Assembly (NCBI RefSeq): GCF_033096445.1
Contig: NZ_AP028155.1
Span: 1,865,880 to 1,929,879, forward strand
DNA: 64,000 bases
Reading direction: 5' to 3'
Source of the DNA: Butyricimonas faecihominis
Lineage (GTDB): Bacteria > Bacteroidota > Bacteroidia > Bacteroidales > Marinifilaceae
Shown piece after piece: positions 1 through 8,433 of the stretch. Position 1 is the first letter of the stretch; each line of letters opens with the position of its first letter. The notes below the pieces were generated by a model that was given only the letters and a program-made list of their open reading frames with translations, did not search any database and was not told the DNA's origin. The position numbers and the translations under genes were made by a program.

Positions 1-290
1 AATTCTATCTCCAGCATAATCTTCCGTTTGGACGATACACTCTCGGCTTTTTGGGAATGACATGCCCCAATAATATTATTTTCTTGTCTCAACTTCTCCG
101 AGAACAGACTAAACAAGTCCACATTCAACACCATGCAAATCTGATACAACAAATCTGTATCAATAGATTGACGCTTGAAAAGATGATATACCAACGTCCT
201 TTCTTTGTTAATCATACGAGCGAACTGGCTGGCACTCAAACCACTTTTCTCGAACTCTTGCCTTATAATCTCTCCTATATCCAATTTCAT
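1..290 (-). CDS. Partial XRE-like HTH regulator (runs off left edge)
   Basis: The reverse strand reads open from an ATG at 290 to the window edge. The start of the protein reads MKLDIGEIIRQEFEKSGLSA, followed by a typical helix-turn-helix segment (Ser-Ala-Ser-Gln-Phe-Ala near residue 19, then a recognition-like helix through about residue 45) and a Val-Asp-Leu-Phe end of the fold near residue 60. This resembles small Bacteroidota XRE-type DNA-binding proteins. The 3' end is outside the window, so full length and partner genes are unknown. It is divergent from the coiled-coil lipoprotein at 481 across about 190 bp, so regulation of that operon is possible but not shown. Confidence 0.6.
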   Translation of the reverse strand, partial: MKLDIGEIIRQEFEKSGLSASQFARMINKERTLVYHLFKRQSIDTDLLYQICMVLNVDLFSLFSEKLRQENNIIGACHSQKAESVSSKRKIMLEIE

Positions 291-366
291 AGTTCAAAAT
301 TACGAGAATTATCACGAGAAAAGTTTTAATAAACGTAATATATAACCACAAAAATGTTGAATATTA

Positions 367-398
367 TTTGCACATGTAAATTTTATACCATACTTTTG
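367..398 (+). promoter_or_regulatory. Bacteroidota-type promoter
   Basis: TTTG at 367-370, a 20-base spacer, and TACTTTTG at 391-398, matching the TAnnTTTG -7 consensus. It would start a transcript about 75 bases ahead of the lipoprotein at 481. Confidence 0.6.
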
Positions 399-480
399 TC
401 AATTGAATACAACAAGGCGTTTGTAAATGTATTAAATAAATTATTGAATTATTAAATGTTTAATTAAAAAACAAGGTGTT

Positions 481-2693
481 ATGAGAAAAATAAGTTTATT
501 ATTTGTGTTGATAACTGTCGCCTTATTATCATCCTGCGTGGATGACAAGGAATCTGCTACAGTTGAACAAATCCGTACCGCAAAAACGGAATGGCTGAAG
601 GCACAAGCCGAAATGCTGCAAGCACAAGGAGAGGCTCAAAAATTACTGGCAGAAATCGAAAAATTGAAAGTAGAGAATGAAGCTAAAAATGAAGCAGCTC
701 GCCTTGAAATTGAACGTTTGATCGCAGAAGCCAACGTAGCCAAAACGGAAGCTGAAGCTGAAAAACTACTTGCAGAAGCTGAAAAGATTCGGAATGAAGC
801 AAAAGCAGCAGAAATAGCAAATGAATATCAACAAAAAATTTATGAACTTGAATACGAAACTCGTAAAGCCGAGGAAGCATACAAACAACAAGATTTTTTG
901 AACAAATTAAATGCCGCCATTATTGCCGGTAAACTCAACCCGGAACTAGAGCAAATGTATGCAGACTATGTCAAAGCCCTGCGGAAACTTCGTAATAATC
1001 AAAACGAAATCGCCAATAACGAAGACAGAGTAAATCGGTACAAGAATCTCATTTCTGATAATTTCGAGGTGCACCTCGCTAGTTTCCAAGAAATAATAAA
1101 AGAAAATCAAGAAAAAGTAACCACTGCAAAAGAAGCTATTGCTGAGCTTGAAGCCTCAAAAACGCTGACAGACGCCGCTATTGAAAAAAAAATCAATGAA
1201 CTTAATACAAAGCTTGAAGAACTTACCAAAGAGCTTGATTCCAAAACGGCAGAAATGATCAATACTGCTGACGAAGCAAAAAAATTATTGAAAGCTATTT
1301 GTGATGCAAAACAAGCAGTGGAAACGGCCAAACAAGAGGCTATTACCAAAGAAAAGGCTTACGAAAAAGCAAAAGAGGATTACAACAGCAATCCCACGAA
1401 AAAATTGATCTCTCCGTTCGATATAACAGTTGTAACAAGCAAAGGAACTGAAAAAACATTCTCTTTCCCGGGATATCCTGAATTCGAACAAAATATCACA
1501 ACCAAGATTGCTGCCGAGAAAGACAGACAAGCAACTGCTATTAAAGAGGCAACTACAGCAAAAGAAGGAGCTGAAAAAGAACTAGCTGAAACAAAAGCAA
1601 ATTTAGGAAAACTAGAGAAAGCAGCAACAGATGCAAAAGCTGCTTTGGCACCACTTGAAGAAATAATCAAAGAACAAAAAACGAAACTTGAAAAAGCGAC
1701 AAAAGACAAAGCTACTTACGAAGGTAAAGTAAACGAATTAAATAATAAAAAGACTGCTGCCCAAACAGATTACGATGCGAAAAAAGGCGTGGTGGTAAAA
1801 TATACCAACGAGCTGAAAGATCCGGATCTACTCCTGAGAAGAAAGCCGAGTTAGAAGCTTTATTGGGTGTTGCCAAGACAAATGAAGCAAAAGCTTTAGC
1901 TGAACTGACTAAAGCAAGCGATGCCGTAACAGCAAACGATGCCGCATTAGCAACAGCTAAAAAAGATATCGCTGATGCCACCAAAGCTCTTGAAGAAAAT
2001 GAAACAGCATACGAAAAGGCAAAAGAAAATGTCACAATCACACAAAAAGCATACAATGATGCTGTTGCTGCTGTTTCGGAAATCAATCAAGGTGAACTTG
2101 TTGTTAAGGTACAAGAAGCAATTGATGAATTAGAAATCGCAACGTTACTAGCCGATGAATTCAACACGATCGTTGACAATGCAGCCAAAACAACCGAAAC
2201 GTTACTGGCTGAGATGAATCAAGCCAAAGCAGATTGGGATGAAGCGGTAGCCAACATTGAGGCGACTGAACAGAAAAAAGAAGAAGCAGAAGCGGCTTTA
2301 GAGAATTCAGCATACACCACATTAATAAGAGAAGCTAATGAATTAAGCTCTCAAATAGAGCGTATTAATCGCCTGTTGGAAATTCTAACTTCTTTAGACA
2401 TCGAAAGCATCAATGAGCAAATAGAGACCTACAAAAAAGAGATAAAAACAGCAGAAGAAGCCATCGCTAAAGCAGAGCAATCCATCAAAGAATTCAATGC
2501 TCTTGCAAGTGACGAAGAAAAGAACGAAGAATTAGAAGCTTGCATCAGAATACAAAATGAAGAATACCAGGCAGAAATTAATGTTCTCAACAACGAGATT
2601 TCAAAACTCAAAGAAATCCAACCTGAACTACAAGCACGTGTTGACCGTTTACAAGCAGCTATTGATGCCGCAGAAGCAGCACTTGCCGAATAA
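481..2693 (+). pseudogene. Long coiled-coil lipoprotein, split by a frameshift
   Basis: The N-terminus is a lipoprotein signal (Leu-Ser-Ser-Cys lipobox near residue 19), so the product should be anchored in a membrane and exposed in the periplasm or on the surface. The rest is almost entirely Ala/Glu/Lys heptad repeat, a very long coiled coil. The first reading frame ends at a stop at 1852-1854. The same kind of sequence continues without a gap in the -1 frame, readable from about 1826 (Ser-Thr-Pro-Glu-Lys-Lys-Ala-Glu) to a stop at 2691-2693. Restoring one base near 1822-1830 gives about 737 residues. No clear slippery heptamer sits at the junction, so I favour a real one-base deletion or a sequence error over programmed frameshifting. 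The next gene, an outer-membrane barrel, is 55 bases downstream. The function is unknown; a structural or envelope-tethering role is inference. Confidence 0.7.
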
Positions 2694-2707
2694 GTAAAAC
2701 CCAATGC

Positions 2708-2727
2708 CAGTGGGGATTTCCCCACTG
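2708..2727 (+). terminator. Intercistronic hairpin
   Basis: CAGTGGGG (2708-2715), a 4-base ATTT loop, and CCCCACTG (2720-2727): a perfect 8-bp stem between the coiled-coil lipoprotein and the barrel gene. It has no U-run, so it may limit read-through or protect mRNA ends rather than terminate fully. Confidence 0.5.
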
Positions 2728-2748
2728 ACATTCACTAAATTTGTATAT

Positions 2749-3498
2749 ATGCTAAAAAGAGTATTGACAATTGCTATCATCATGACAGGATCGGTACTGC
2801 TTGCCAACGCACAAACAAAAGATGATTTTACACCAAAGAAAGGGGACAAATCCGTCTCTTTAAATTTAGGTGTAGGCTCGTTTGTCGGTATGGAAGCCCC
2901 GGCCCCGGATTTGAGCACCTACAATATCTCCGCCCCACAAACCAGCTGGTTCGATAAACAGTTGTCACTGAATTTCGAATTCAGATGGATGTTTGCGAAA
3001 AAATGGGCGCTGAAAGCAATGGGAGGATTTTCATTCAAGCATAATCCCGAGTACAAAGCTTTACCCGGTAACAGCACGGATGGAAAATTCGAAACCGGAG
3101 ACATTCCAGATTACAATTTCGTAACATCAAAAGATAAGATAAAGTATTCCATTGTCCTCGGAGCGGAAAGATTCGTGAAAACCAAATATGACAAACTATT
3201 TTTCCGTTATGGAGGGGAATTTGGATTCTCTTACGGGAAACAAGAAGCAAAAGCGGATGACGAATCCTATCTAGGAAAATCTATTGGAGAAGCTTTCGGA
3301 TACCGGGTTGCCGGTGTCACCGGATTCGATTATTTCGTCTCCAAAGCACTTTTTATTTCTATCGAAATTCGACCGATTGCCTATGACTACACGGTATATA
3401 ATATCCGACCACAAGTCGGGTTGAAACTCCTATCATCAGACACTCACGGATTTGATTTTCTATCTAACCCGATGTTGAAAATTGGATTTAGATTCTAA
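2749..3498 (+). CDS. Outer-membrane beta-barrel protein
   Basis: I chose the ATG at 2749 because it gives a clean Sec signal peptide (positively charged start, hydrophobic core, Ala-Asn-Ala-Gln cleavage near residue 21). An in-frame ATG at 2704 would add residues encoded by the intercistronic hairpin. The mature part (about 228 residues) shows alternating amphipathic strands rich in aromatic residues and ends in Gly-Phe-Arg-Phe, the terminal Phe typical of outer-membrane barrels recognised by BAM. There is no named domain I can assign. It lies directly downstream of the long coiled-coil lipoprotein in the same direction and probably shares its transcript, which suggests the two envelope proteins act together. 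A strong hairpin follows at 3552. Confidence 0.7.
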   Translation: MLKRVLTIAIIMTGSVLLANAQTKDDFTPKKGDKSVSLNLGVGSFVGMEAPAPDLSTYNISAPQTSWFDKQLSLNFEFRWMFAKKWALKAMGGFSFKHNPEYKALPGNSTDGKFETGDIPDYNFVTSKDKIKYSIVLGAERFVKTKYDKLFFRYGGEFGFSYGKQEAKADDESYLGKSIGEAFGYRVAGVTGFDYFVSKALFISIEIRPIAYDYTVYNIRPQVGLKLLSSDTHGFDFLSNPMLKIGFRF

Positions 3499-3551
3499 AA
3501 TTAATACATAAAAAATAACCCATCATTTGCAAAATTCCGTTTGGGTTATCA

Positions 3552-3583
3552 AAAGCCATCCCGGGTTATCTTGGGGTGGCTTT
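3552..3583 (+). terminator. Terminator hairpin after the barrel gene
   Basis: Eleven-base arms AAAGCCATCCC (3552-3562) and GGGGTGGCTTT (3573-3583) pair with one wobble. A further inverted repeat (TAACCCA/TGGGTTA, about 3517-3547) precedes it. It ends the lipoprotein-barrel transcript. Confidence 0.6.
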
Positions 3584-3653
3584 CAATATTACAAATACAA
3601 AACAAAGCATTACACCAATACTCCCTATCAACCGACAATTATGTTGACGTTTA

Positions 3654-3858
3654 TTTGTTATTATCAATTTTATATTATAATTTTGCAAAGAATATTTAGG
3701 TGAGATATTCCTCTATTGGAACTAATGTATACAGGCTATTTCAAAAGTGATGGAAAACGTTGAATTGTATACTCAAAATATTTAAGATGCAACCAGCTCG
3801 GAGAGGCCGGACAACTCTTCGAGATATTGAAAGGGGTACGTGACGTATCCCTTTCTCC
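3654..3858 (+). ncRNA. Candidate small RNA of about 165 nt with its own promoter and terminator
   Basis: The promoter is TTTG at 3654-3657, a 20-base spacer and TAATTTTG at 3678-3685, placing the start near 3692. The transcript would end after a hairpin with 11-base arms (3830-3840 and 3844-3854, one wobble) followed by a T-rich run. Just before it is a second 9-bp hairpin, CTCGGAGAG (3797-3805) with CTCTTCGAG (3815-3823), loop GCCGGACAA. A GTATAC motif occurs twice upstream, near 3728 and 3775. No open frame longer than about a dozen codons is present. A second promoter for arcA lies downstream of the terminator, so this looks like an independent RNA rather than an arcA leader. I do not recognise the family. 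Confidence 0.5.
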
Positions 3859-3913
3859 TTTTAAATAGTGCATATTTATTTTTACCTTTTGCATAATTAT
3901 AGTGGTGATTTAT

Positions 3914-3944
3914 AAGGTTTATCAACCTTTATATCGTAATTTTG
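3914..3944 (+). promoter_or_regulatory. arcA promoter with overlapping palindrome
   Basis: TAATTTTG at 3937-3944 fits the -7 box. Upstream, AAGGTT-TATC-AACCTT (3914-3929) forms an inverted repeat covering the expected -33 region, where no TTG is present. A regulator binding site is a reasonable reading; the regulator is not identifiable here. Confidence 0.45.
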
Positions 3945-3968
3945 CCACGTAATCAAAAAAACACATAT

Positions 3969-5258
3969 ATGTCTAAGATTGTAGAGGTAAATGTTCAATC
4001 CGAAATCGGAAAACTGAATGGAGTGATACTCCATACACCAGGCGAGGAGGTAGAAAACATGACTCCCGAGAACGCTGAGAGGGCGCTCTATAGCGATATT
4101 CTAAATTTATCAATCGCACGAAAAGAATACAAGCAACTCAGTGAGGTTTTAGGTAAAATCACGAAAACCTACCAGGTCAAAGACCTCCTGACAAACATTT
4201 TAAAAGACGATGCCATCAAACTGGAAGTGTTGAACCGCATCGAAAAGATAGAGCCTTTTATTGCTGAAACAACCCCCAAAGGATCAATTAAAGATCAATT
4301 GTTGGATGAAAATGCCGAAGATTTGGCCCGTTTGCTGATCGAAGGGGTTGAAATGAAACGCGACACGTTGACCAAATTCTTGAATAAAGATTGGTACGAC
4401 TTGCGCCCGTTACATAATTTCTTCTTCACCCGCGATGCCTCCATGAGTATGTACAACGAAGTACTTATTGGTAGGATGGCTAACGCTGTTCGTGATCGCG
4501 AGGCAATCATCATGCAATCTATTTTTGACTTCACGCCCGGATTTAACACCAAGACGTTAAGTTTGAACACAGAATCTGATCCCCTTCGTAAATTAACCAT
4601 CGAAGGCGGTGACGTACAGATTGCACGGGATGATATATTGGTTATCGGTAACGGTATGCGCACGTCAACCCGCGCTATCGACGCCTTGATGTATAACTTT
4701 ATCAACCGAAACGAAGACAAGGTACAACATATTCTTGTACAGGAACTACCCCATTCCCCGGAATCCTTCATTCACTTGGATATGGTGTTCACTTTCCTAG
4801 ATAAGGACAAATGTATGGTTTACGAACCCTTGATCATGAGTCCGGGCAATTACCAGACGGTTCACATCAAGATTCAACACGGGAAACTAATCAGCATCCG
4901 CCGGGAAAAGACATTGTTACACGCCCTGAAAAAACTGGGTATGGACTTGGAACCCGTGTATTGCGGTGGAGAAGACGAAACTTGGAATATGGAGAGAGAA
5001 CAATGGCATAGTGGTGCAAACTTCTTCTGCGTGGCCCCGGGTAAAGTGTTAGGCTACGCACGCAACAATTATACCGTTGAAGCCATGAACAATGCCGGTT
5101 TCGAGATTATTCGTGCCAACGACGTGATCAGCAACAAAGTCGATCTGAGTAAATACGAAAAATACATGATCACCATCGAGGGATCAGAACTTCCCCGCGG
5201 AGGTGGTGGTGCAAGATGCATGACCATGCCGATCAACCGCGATGCTGTTGAATGGTAA
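3969..5258 (+). CDS. arcA: Arginine deiminase
   Basis: Hydrolyses L-arginine to citrulline and ammonia in the cytoplasm, the first step of the arginine deiminase pathway. The 429-residue protein has the guanidino-group-modifying fold signatures: Phe-Thr-Arg-Asp near residue 155, His-Leu-Asp-Met-Val-Phe near residue 270, and a C-terminal Gly-rich Ala-Arg-Cys-Met with the catalytic Cys about 13 residues from the end. I start at the ATG at 3969; an upstream in-frame TTG at 3942 lies inside the promoter and is rejected. No arcB or arcC is adjacent, so carbamate kinase and ornithine carbamoyltransferase must lie elsewhere if the pathway is complete. The gene stands alone between its own promoter and a bidirectional terminator. 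Confidence 0.93.
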   Translation: MSKIVEVNVQSEIGKLNGVILHTPGEEVENMTPENAERALYSDILNLSIARKEYKQLSEVLGKITKTYQVKDLLTNILKDDAIKLEVLNRIEKIEPFIAETTPKGSIKDQLLDENAEDLARLLIEGVEMKRDTLTKFLNKDWYDLRPLHNFFFTRDASMSMYNEVLIGRMANAVRDREAIIMQSIFDFTPGFNTKTLSLNTESDPLRKLTIEGGDVQIARDDILVIGNGMRTSTRAIDALMYNFINRNEDKVQHILVQELPHSPESFIHLDMVFTFLDKDKCMVYEPLIMSPGNYQTVHIKIQHGKLISIRREKTLLHALKKLGMDLEPVYCGGEDETWNMEREQWHSGANFFCVAPGKVLGYARNNYTVEAMNNAGFEIIRANDVISNKVDLSKYEKYMITIEGSELPRGGGGARCMTMPINRDAVEW

Positions 5259-5267
5259 AATAAAAAA

Positions 5268-5287
5268 GGGCTGATTTTTTTCAGCCC
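5268..5287. terminator. Bidirectional terminator between arcA and menG
   Basis: GGGCTGA (5268-5274) pairs with TCAGCCC (5281-5287), with an A-run on the left and a T-run on the right. It can end both converging genes. Confidence 0.85.
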
Positions 5288-5291
5288 CTTT

Positions 5292-5984
5292 TTATTTCTC
5301 TCCTACATACAAACTGGCAATTCCAAAAGTCAGCCGCTGTTGCGAAACATTCGAGTAACCGGCACTCCGCATAATATCCAGAAAATCCTTCCCCTGCGGA
5401 AACGCGAACACGGAGGCTGGCAAATATTCATACGCCTTCCGGTTTCCGGAAATCACTCCTCCCACAAAAGGCAGAATATGTTTAAAATAAAAATTATACA
5501 ACTGTTTCATCGGGAAATGTTCAGGCGTCGAAAATTCTAGAATAACCACCTTTCCCCCGGGTTTCAGCACCCGACACATTTCTGTCAGTCCTAATTCAAG
5601 ATGTTCAAAATTACGCACGCCAAAAGCAACTGTCACGGCATCAAAAGTATTCGAGTCGAAGGTGAGGTTCTCGCTATCCCCAAACTGAAAATCAAGCTGA
5701 TCAGATAACCCCTTTGCTTTCGCTTTCTCCCGTGCCACGGCCAGCATATTTTCCGAAATATCGGCCCCGACCACTCGTTTCACTCCATGTTTCAACGCCT
5801 CGATCGAAAAATCTCCCGTCCCGCAAGCAATATCCAACACCAAATCCTTTCGCCCCGCACCGACAACTTTCATTGCCTTCTTACGCCAGCTCTTATCTAT
5901 ACCCATAGACAACAGATGATTCAACAAATCGTACTTCGGTGCGATCCCGTTAAACATCTCCTGTACCTTCTCTTTTTTAGCCAT
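5292..5984 (-). CDS. menG: Demethylmenaquinone methyltransferase (UbiE/MenG)
   Basis: Transfers a methyl group from SAM to demethylmenaquinone, the last step of menaquinone synthesis, at the cytoplasmic membrane face. The 230 residues begin with the family N-terminus (Val-Gln-Glu-Met-Phe-Asn-Gly-Ile-Ala-Pro-Lys-Tyr-Asp). They carry SAM motif I Leu-Asp-Ile-Ala-Cys-Gly-Thr-Gly-Asp near residue 50, a later Gly-Val-Arg-Asn-Phe segment, and the Arg-Val-Leu-Lys-Pro-Gly-Gly post-motif typical of UbiE. Full length for the family. It converges on arcA and shares the terminator at 5268. An organism using menaquinone for anaerobic respiration fits. Confidence 0.93.
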   Translation of the reverse strand: MAKKEKVQEMFNGIAPKYDLLNHLLSMGIDKSWRKKAMKVVGAGRKDLVLDIACGTGDFSIEALKHGVKRVVGADISENMLAVAREKAKAKGLSDQLDFQFGDSENLTFDSNTFDAVTVAFGVRNFEHLELGLTEMCRVLKPGGKVVILEFSTPEHFPMKQLYNFYFKHILPFVGGVISGNRKAYEYLPASVFAFPQGKDFLDIMRSAGYSNVSQQRLTFGIASLYVGEK

Positions 5985-6056
5985 GACTTTATTCTTTTAT
6001 TTCGGAGGCGAAAATAACGAATTCTACCACGTTTTAAAAGATTACAAACAAAGAAT

Positions 6057-6086
6057 CGCGAAAACTCTCCCAAAAGAGTTCCCGCG
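6057..6086 (-). terminator. Terminator of the yhiM-like gene
   Basis: CGCG-AAAACTCT (6057-6068) pairs with AGAGTT-CCCGCG (6075-6086) with a 2-base internal loop. On the minus strand it is followed by a T-rich stretch. Confidence 0.55.
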
Positions 6087-6127
6087 ACTCGGAAATATAA
6101 ACTCAAATCAAAACCTCCAAAGGGATA

Positions 6128-7168
6128 TTATTTACTGGAAGTCCCGCTTTCCAGAATACTGACAATCGAGAACAGGGAGAAACAAATACCTCCCAAACCG
6201 ATCAGTACCCGGGCAGGCACAAAAAATGCATTATCAACCGTCGATTCTTCAAAAAGGAATGCGCCCAGAAAAAGAGCCAACAAGGCAGTCATCACGGGAA
6301 TCAACGGGATACGATTCGCCAACTTGAACTCTTGACGCCACACTTTGGCTAATAACAGAATCTTACTGGAAATACTAAAACAGACAAGACCTAAACCGAT
6401 CAGAATAAAACCGGTTGTATTCACGGGGACAGGTGCTGCCAACAGCTCAACAATTCCCCCCACGATGCAGATTGTCCCCATGAAAAACACCAGTCTTGGC
6501 CAATACTTCCGATCCTTCTCGCCATAATCATTCCTGATCTGACGAGATATACTTGCAACCAGCCCGATCAAACTCGTACAAATACAAGCCAATCCGGCCA
6601 TCACGCTCCCGGCAACCAAATGATCACCCCCGGAGCCTGACAATAATACTATCGCCCAAACCCACGCTACCGTGGAAAACAAAACGGTTAACCCGATCAA
6701 CACTGTTTCCGTCGTAGCCGAGAAACCGTTAGGATTAATTTTATCGCTTGTCCCGTGTGAATTCACCGGAATAAGTGTGAATTTAGTAGATGAAGTTGCT
6801 GCCGTTGAAATACAAGCCGCGATCAACGACACGCCACAAATCACGTGTCCCGGGACAAATAAATTCTGCGGTTCAGGAGAACTGAACAGATAAATACCCC
6901 AAATCATCGTTCCTAAAGCGAATAAATATCCCATACCGGGTAATAAATATTTCGCAACAGGGTTATACGTGTGGATCAGTTGCCGAATAATCGTGGCTGC
7001 CGTGGCAAACAACGCAATACAAAGTACGCCTAATGAAAATACGACCGGCCCCGCTACCCACCGTGCTTCATCATTCCCGAATCCAAAAATATACCCTCCA
7101 AAGAAAAAGCAAATCAACGCCATCAACAAGGGAATAAATCGAAACAATACACTAATTCCGTAATTCAT
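6128..7168 (-). CDS. yhiM: Inner-membrane protein, YhiM / DUF2776 family
   Basis: A 346-residue polytopic membrane protein with about ten hydrophobic segments in a repeating pattern, the length of E. coli YhiM (about 350). From memory of the E. coli sequence, recognisable blocks are the N-terminal Phe-Ile-Pro-Leu-Leu-Met-Ala-Leu-Ile-Cys, the Gly-His-Val-Ile-Cys-Gly-Val loop near residue 107, the Leu-Ala-Asn-Arg-Ile-Pro-Leu-Ile-Pro-Val block near residue 285, and the C-terminal Phe-Ser-Ile-Val-Ser-Ile-Leu-Glu. In E. coli it has been linked to acid resistance and osmotic behaviour; the molecular activity is not established. The gene is monocistronic on the minus strand with its own terminator. 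The closeness to an enterobacterial family is notable in this genome. Confidence 0.85.
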   Translation of the reverse strand: MNYGISVLFRFIPLLMALICFFFGGYIFGFGNDEARWVAGPVVFSLGVLCIALFATAATIIRQLIHTYNPVAKYLLPGMGYLFALGTMIWGIYLFSSPEPQNLFVPGHVICGVSLIAACISTAATSSTKFTLIPVNSHGTSDKINPNGFSATTETVLIGLTVLFSTVAWVWAIVLLSGSGGDHLVAGSVMAGLACICTSLIGLVASISRQIRNDYGEKDRKYWPRLVFFMGTICIVGGIVELLAAPVPVNTTGFILIGLGLVCFSISSKILLLAKVWRQEFKLANRIPLIPVMTALLALFLGAFLFEESTVDNAFFVPARVLIGLGGICFSLFSIVSILESGTSSK

Positions 7169-7264
7169 AAGTCATTTATTTAAATTCCTATGAATATACG
7201 GCGATTAACATATTCGGTTACCCCGTTTACTTGAAAAAAATATAAAATAAGAAAAGGCCGTTCG

Positions 7265-8257
7265 CTACTCTTCGTTCAAGACCCTCCACAGCATATCTTT
7301 CAATTCCATGATTCCACTCCCCGTCACGGAAGAAATGAACACGTAGGGAATATCCGGTAAATCTTTCTCCATTTCAGACATCAGCTCCTTATCAATAAAA
7401 TCCGATTTACTGATAGCCAGAAGTCGTTTTTTATCCAACAACTCGGGATTATACTGTTTTAGCTCGTTCAACAAAATTTTATACTCCCCGTGAATATCCT
7501 CACTATCCGAGGGAACCATAAACAACAATACAGAATTTCGTTCAATATGCCGCAAGAAACGAAGTCCCAAACCTTTTCCCAGATGCGCCCCCTCAATGAT
7601 TCCGGGAATATCAGCCATCACAAAAGAACGGTTATCCCTGTAATTCACAATTCCCAAATTCGGAACCAACGTGGTAAACGGATAGTTCGCGATCTCCGGT
7701 TTTGCCGCGGAAACAACGGATAACAATGTCGACTTACCCGCATTCGGGAAACCCACCAATCCGACATCGGCAAGCACTTTTAACTCTAGAATAACATTCC
7801 GTTCCACCCGGGGTTCTCCCGGCTGCGCGTAACGAGGCGTCTGATTTGTAGCTGAACGAAAATTCCAGTTACCCAAACCACCACGCCCCCCTTTGACAGC
7901 AACACAAAGCTCTTCGTCTTTCGTGATCTCGCAAATCGTTTCCCCGGTATCCGCATCCCGGGCAACAGTTCCCAGTGGAACATCTATAATGACATCTTTC
8001 CCGTCAGCTCCCGTGCATAAATTCCCACTCCCGCTCTCCCCGTCTTCTGCATACACGTGGCGCTGGAATTTCAAGTGAATCAAGGTCCAGTAATTCCGGT
8101 TTCCCTTTAATATCACGTGTCCTCCGCGTCCACCATTACCACCATCAGGTCCTCCCTTGGCAGAACGTTTATCCCGATGAAGATGCATAGATCCCGGCCC
8201 CCCGGCTCCACTACGACAGAATATTTTCACGTAATCGACAAAGTTCGTTGATGCCAT
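7265..8257 (-). CDS. obg: Obg/CgtA ribosome-assembly GTPase
   Basis: An essential GTPase that binds the large ribosomal subunit and couples assembly to nutrient status. The 330 residues begin with the Gly-rich Obg fold (residues about 1-158, with Gly-Gly-Pro-Gly-Ser, Gly-Gly-Pro-Asp-Gly-Gly-Asn-Gly-Gly and similar loops). The G domain follows: P-loop Gly-Phe-Pro-Asn-Ala-Gly-Lys-Ser-Thr near residue 167, Asp-Ile-Pro-Gly, and Ser-Lys-Ser-Asp as the NKxD-like base-recognition motif. There is no long C-terminal extension, as usual for Bacteroidota. Upstream (on this strand) is a palindromic repeat that separates it from hpt. Confidence 0.95.
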   Translation of the reverse strand: MASTNFVDYVKIFCRSGAGGPGSMHLHRDKRSAKGGPDGGNGGRGGHVILKGNRNYWTLIHLKFQRHVYAEDGESGSGNLCTGADGKDVIIDVPLGTVARDADTGETICEITKDEELCVAVKGGRGGLGNWNFRSATNQTPRYAQPGEPRVERNVILELKVLADVGLVGFPNAGKSTLLSVVSAAKPEIANYPFTTLVPNLGIVNYRDNRSFVMADIPGIIEGAHLGKGLGLRFLRHIERNSVLLFMVPSDSEDIHGEYKILLNELKQYNPELLDKKRLLAISKSDFIDKELMSEMEKDLPDIPYVFISSVTGSGIMELKDMLWRVLNEE

Positions 8258-8288
8258 TCTTTTTATTTTAGATTTATAATTTTAAATT

Positions 8289-8421
8289 AAACTCCTCCGT
8301 CAGCTTCGCTGCCACCTCCTCTATAAACAGAGGAGGAGCTGGTAACTCTTCCCAAAGTCGAAAAGTAATTCAACTCTCCCTCTGTTTATAGAGGGAGTAC
8401 CCCGAAGGGGGGAGGGAGTTT
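8289..8421 (-). repeat. Palindromic repeat, copy 1 (inverted relative to copies 2 and 3)
   Basis: A 133-bp unit beginning AAACTCCTCC and ending GGGAGGGAGTTT. It contains two hairpins built on CTCTATAAACAGAG and its reverse complement CTCTGTTTATAGAG, so the whole unit is an imperfect palindrome. The same unit occurs at 9656-9786 and 16314-16441 in the opposite orientation. This copy lacks the outer GGGGCTGTCC-like ends seen in the other two. It fills the hpt-obg gap. Confidence 0.85.
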
Positions 8422-8433
8422 GTTTTTTCATTT

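Noticed and set aside
51-329. A 92-codon plus-strand frame at the left edge
   Set aside because: The minus strand of the same bases encodes a convincing HTH protein, so this is a shadow.
1771-1795. Possible programmed -1 frameshift at the GCGAAAAAAGGC tract in the coiled-coil gene
   Set aside because: The zero-frame phase does not give a proper X-XXY-YYZ slip, and the coiled-coil pattern continues in frame for about 14 codons past it.
3942-3968. TTG start for arcA
   Set aside because: It overlaps the TAATTTTG promoter box; the ATG at 3969 matches the family N-terminus.
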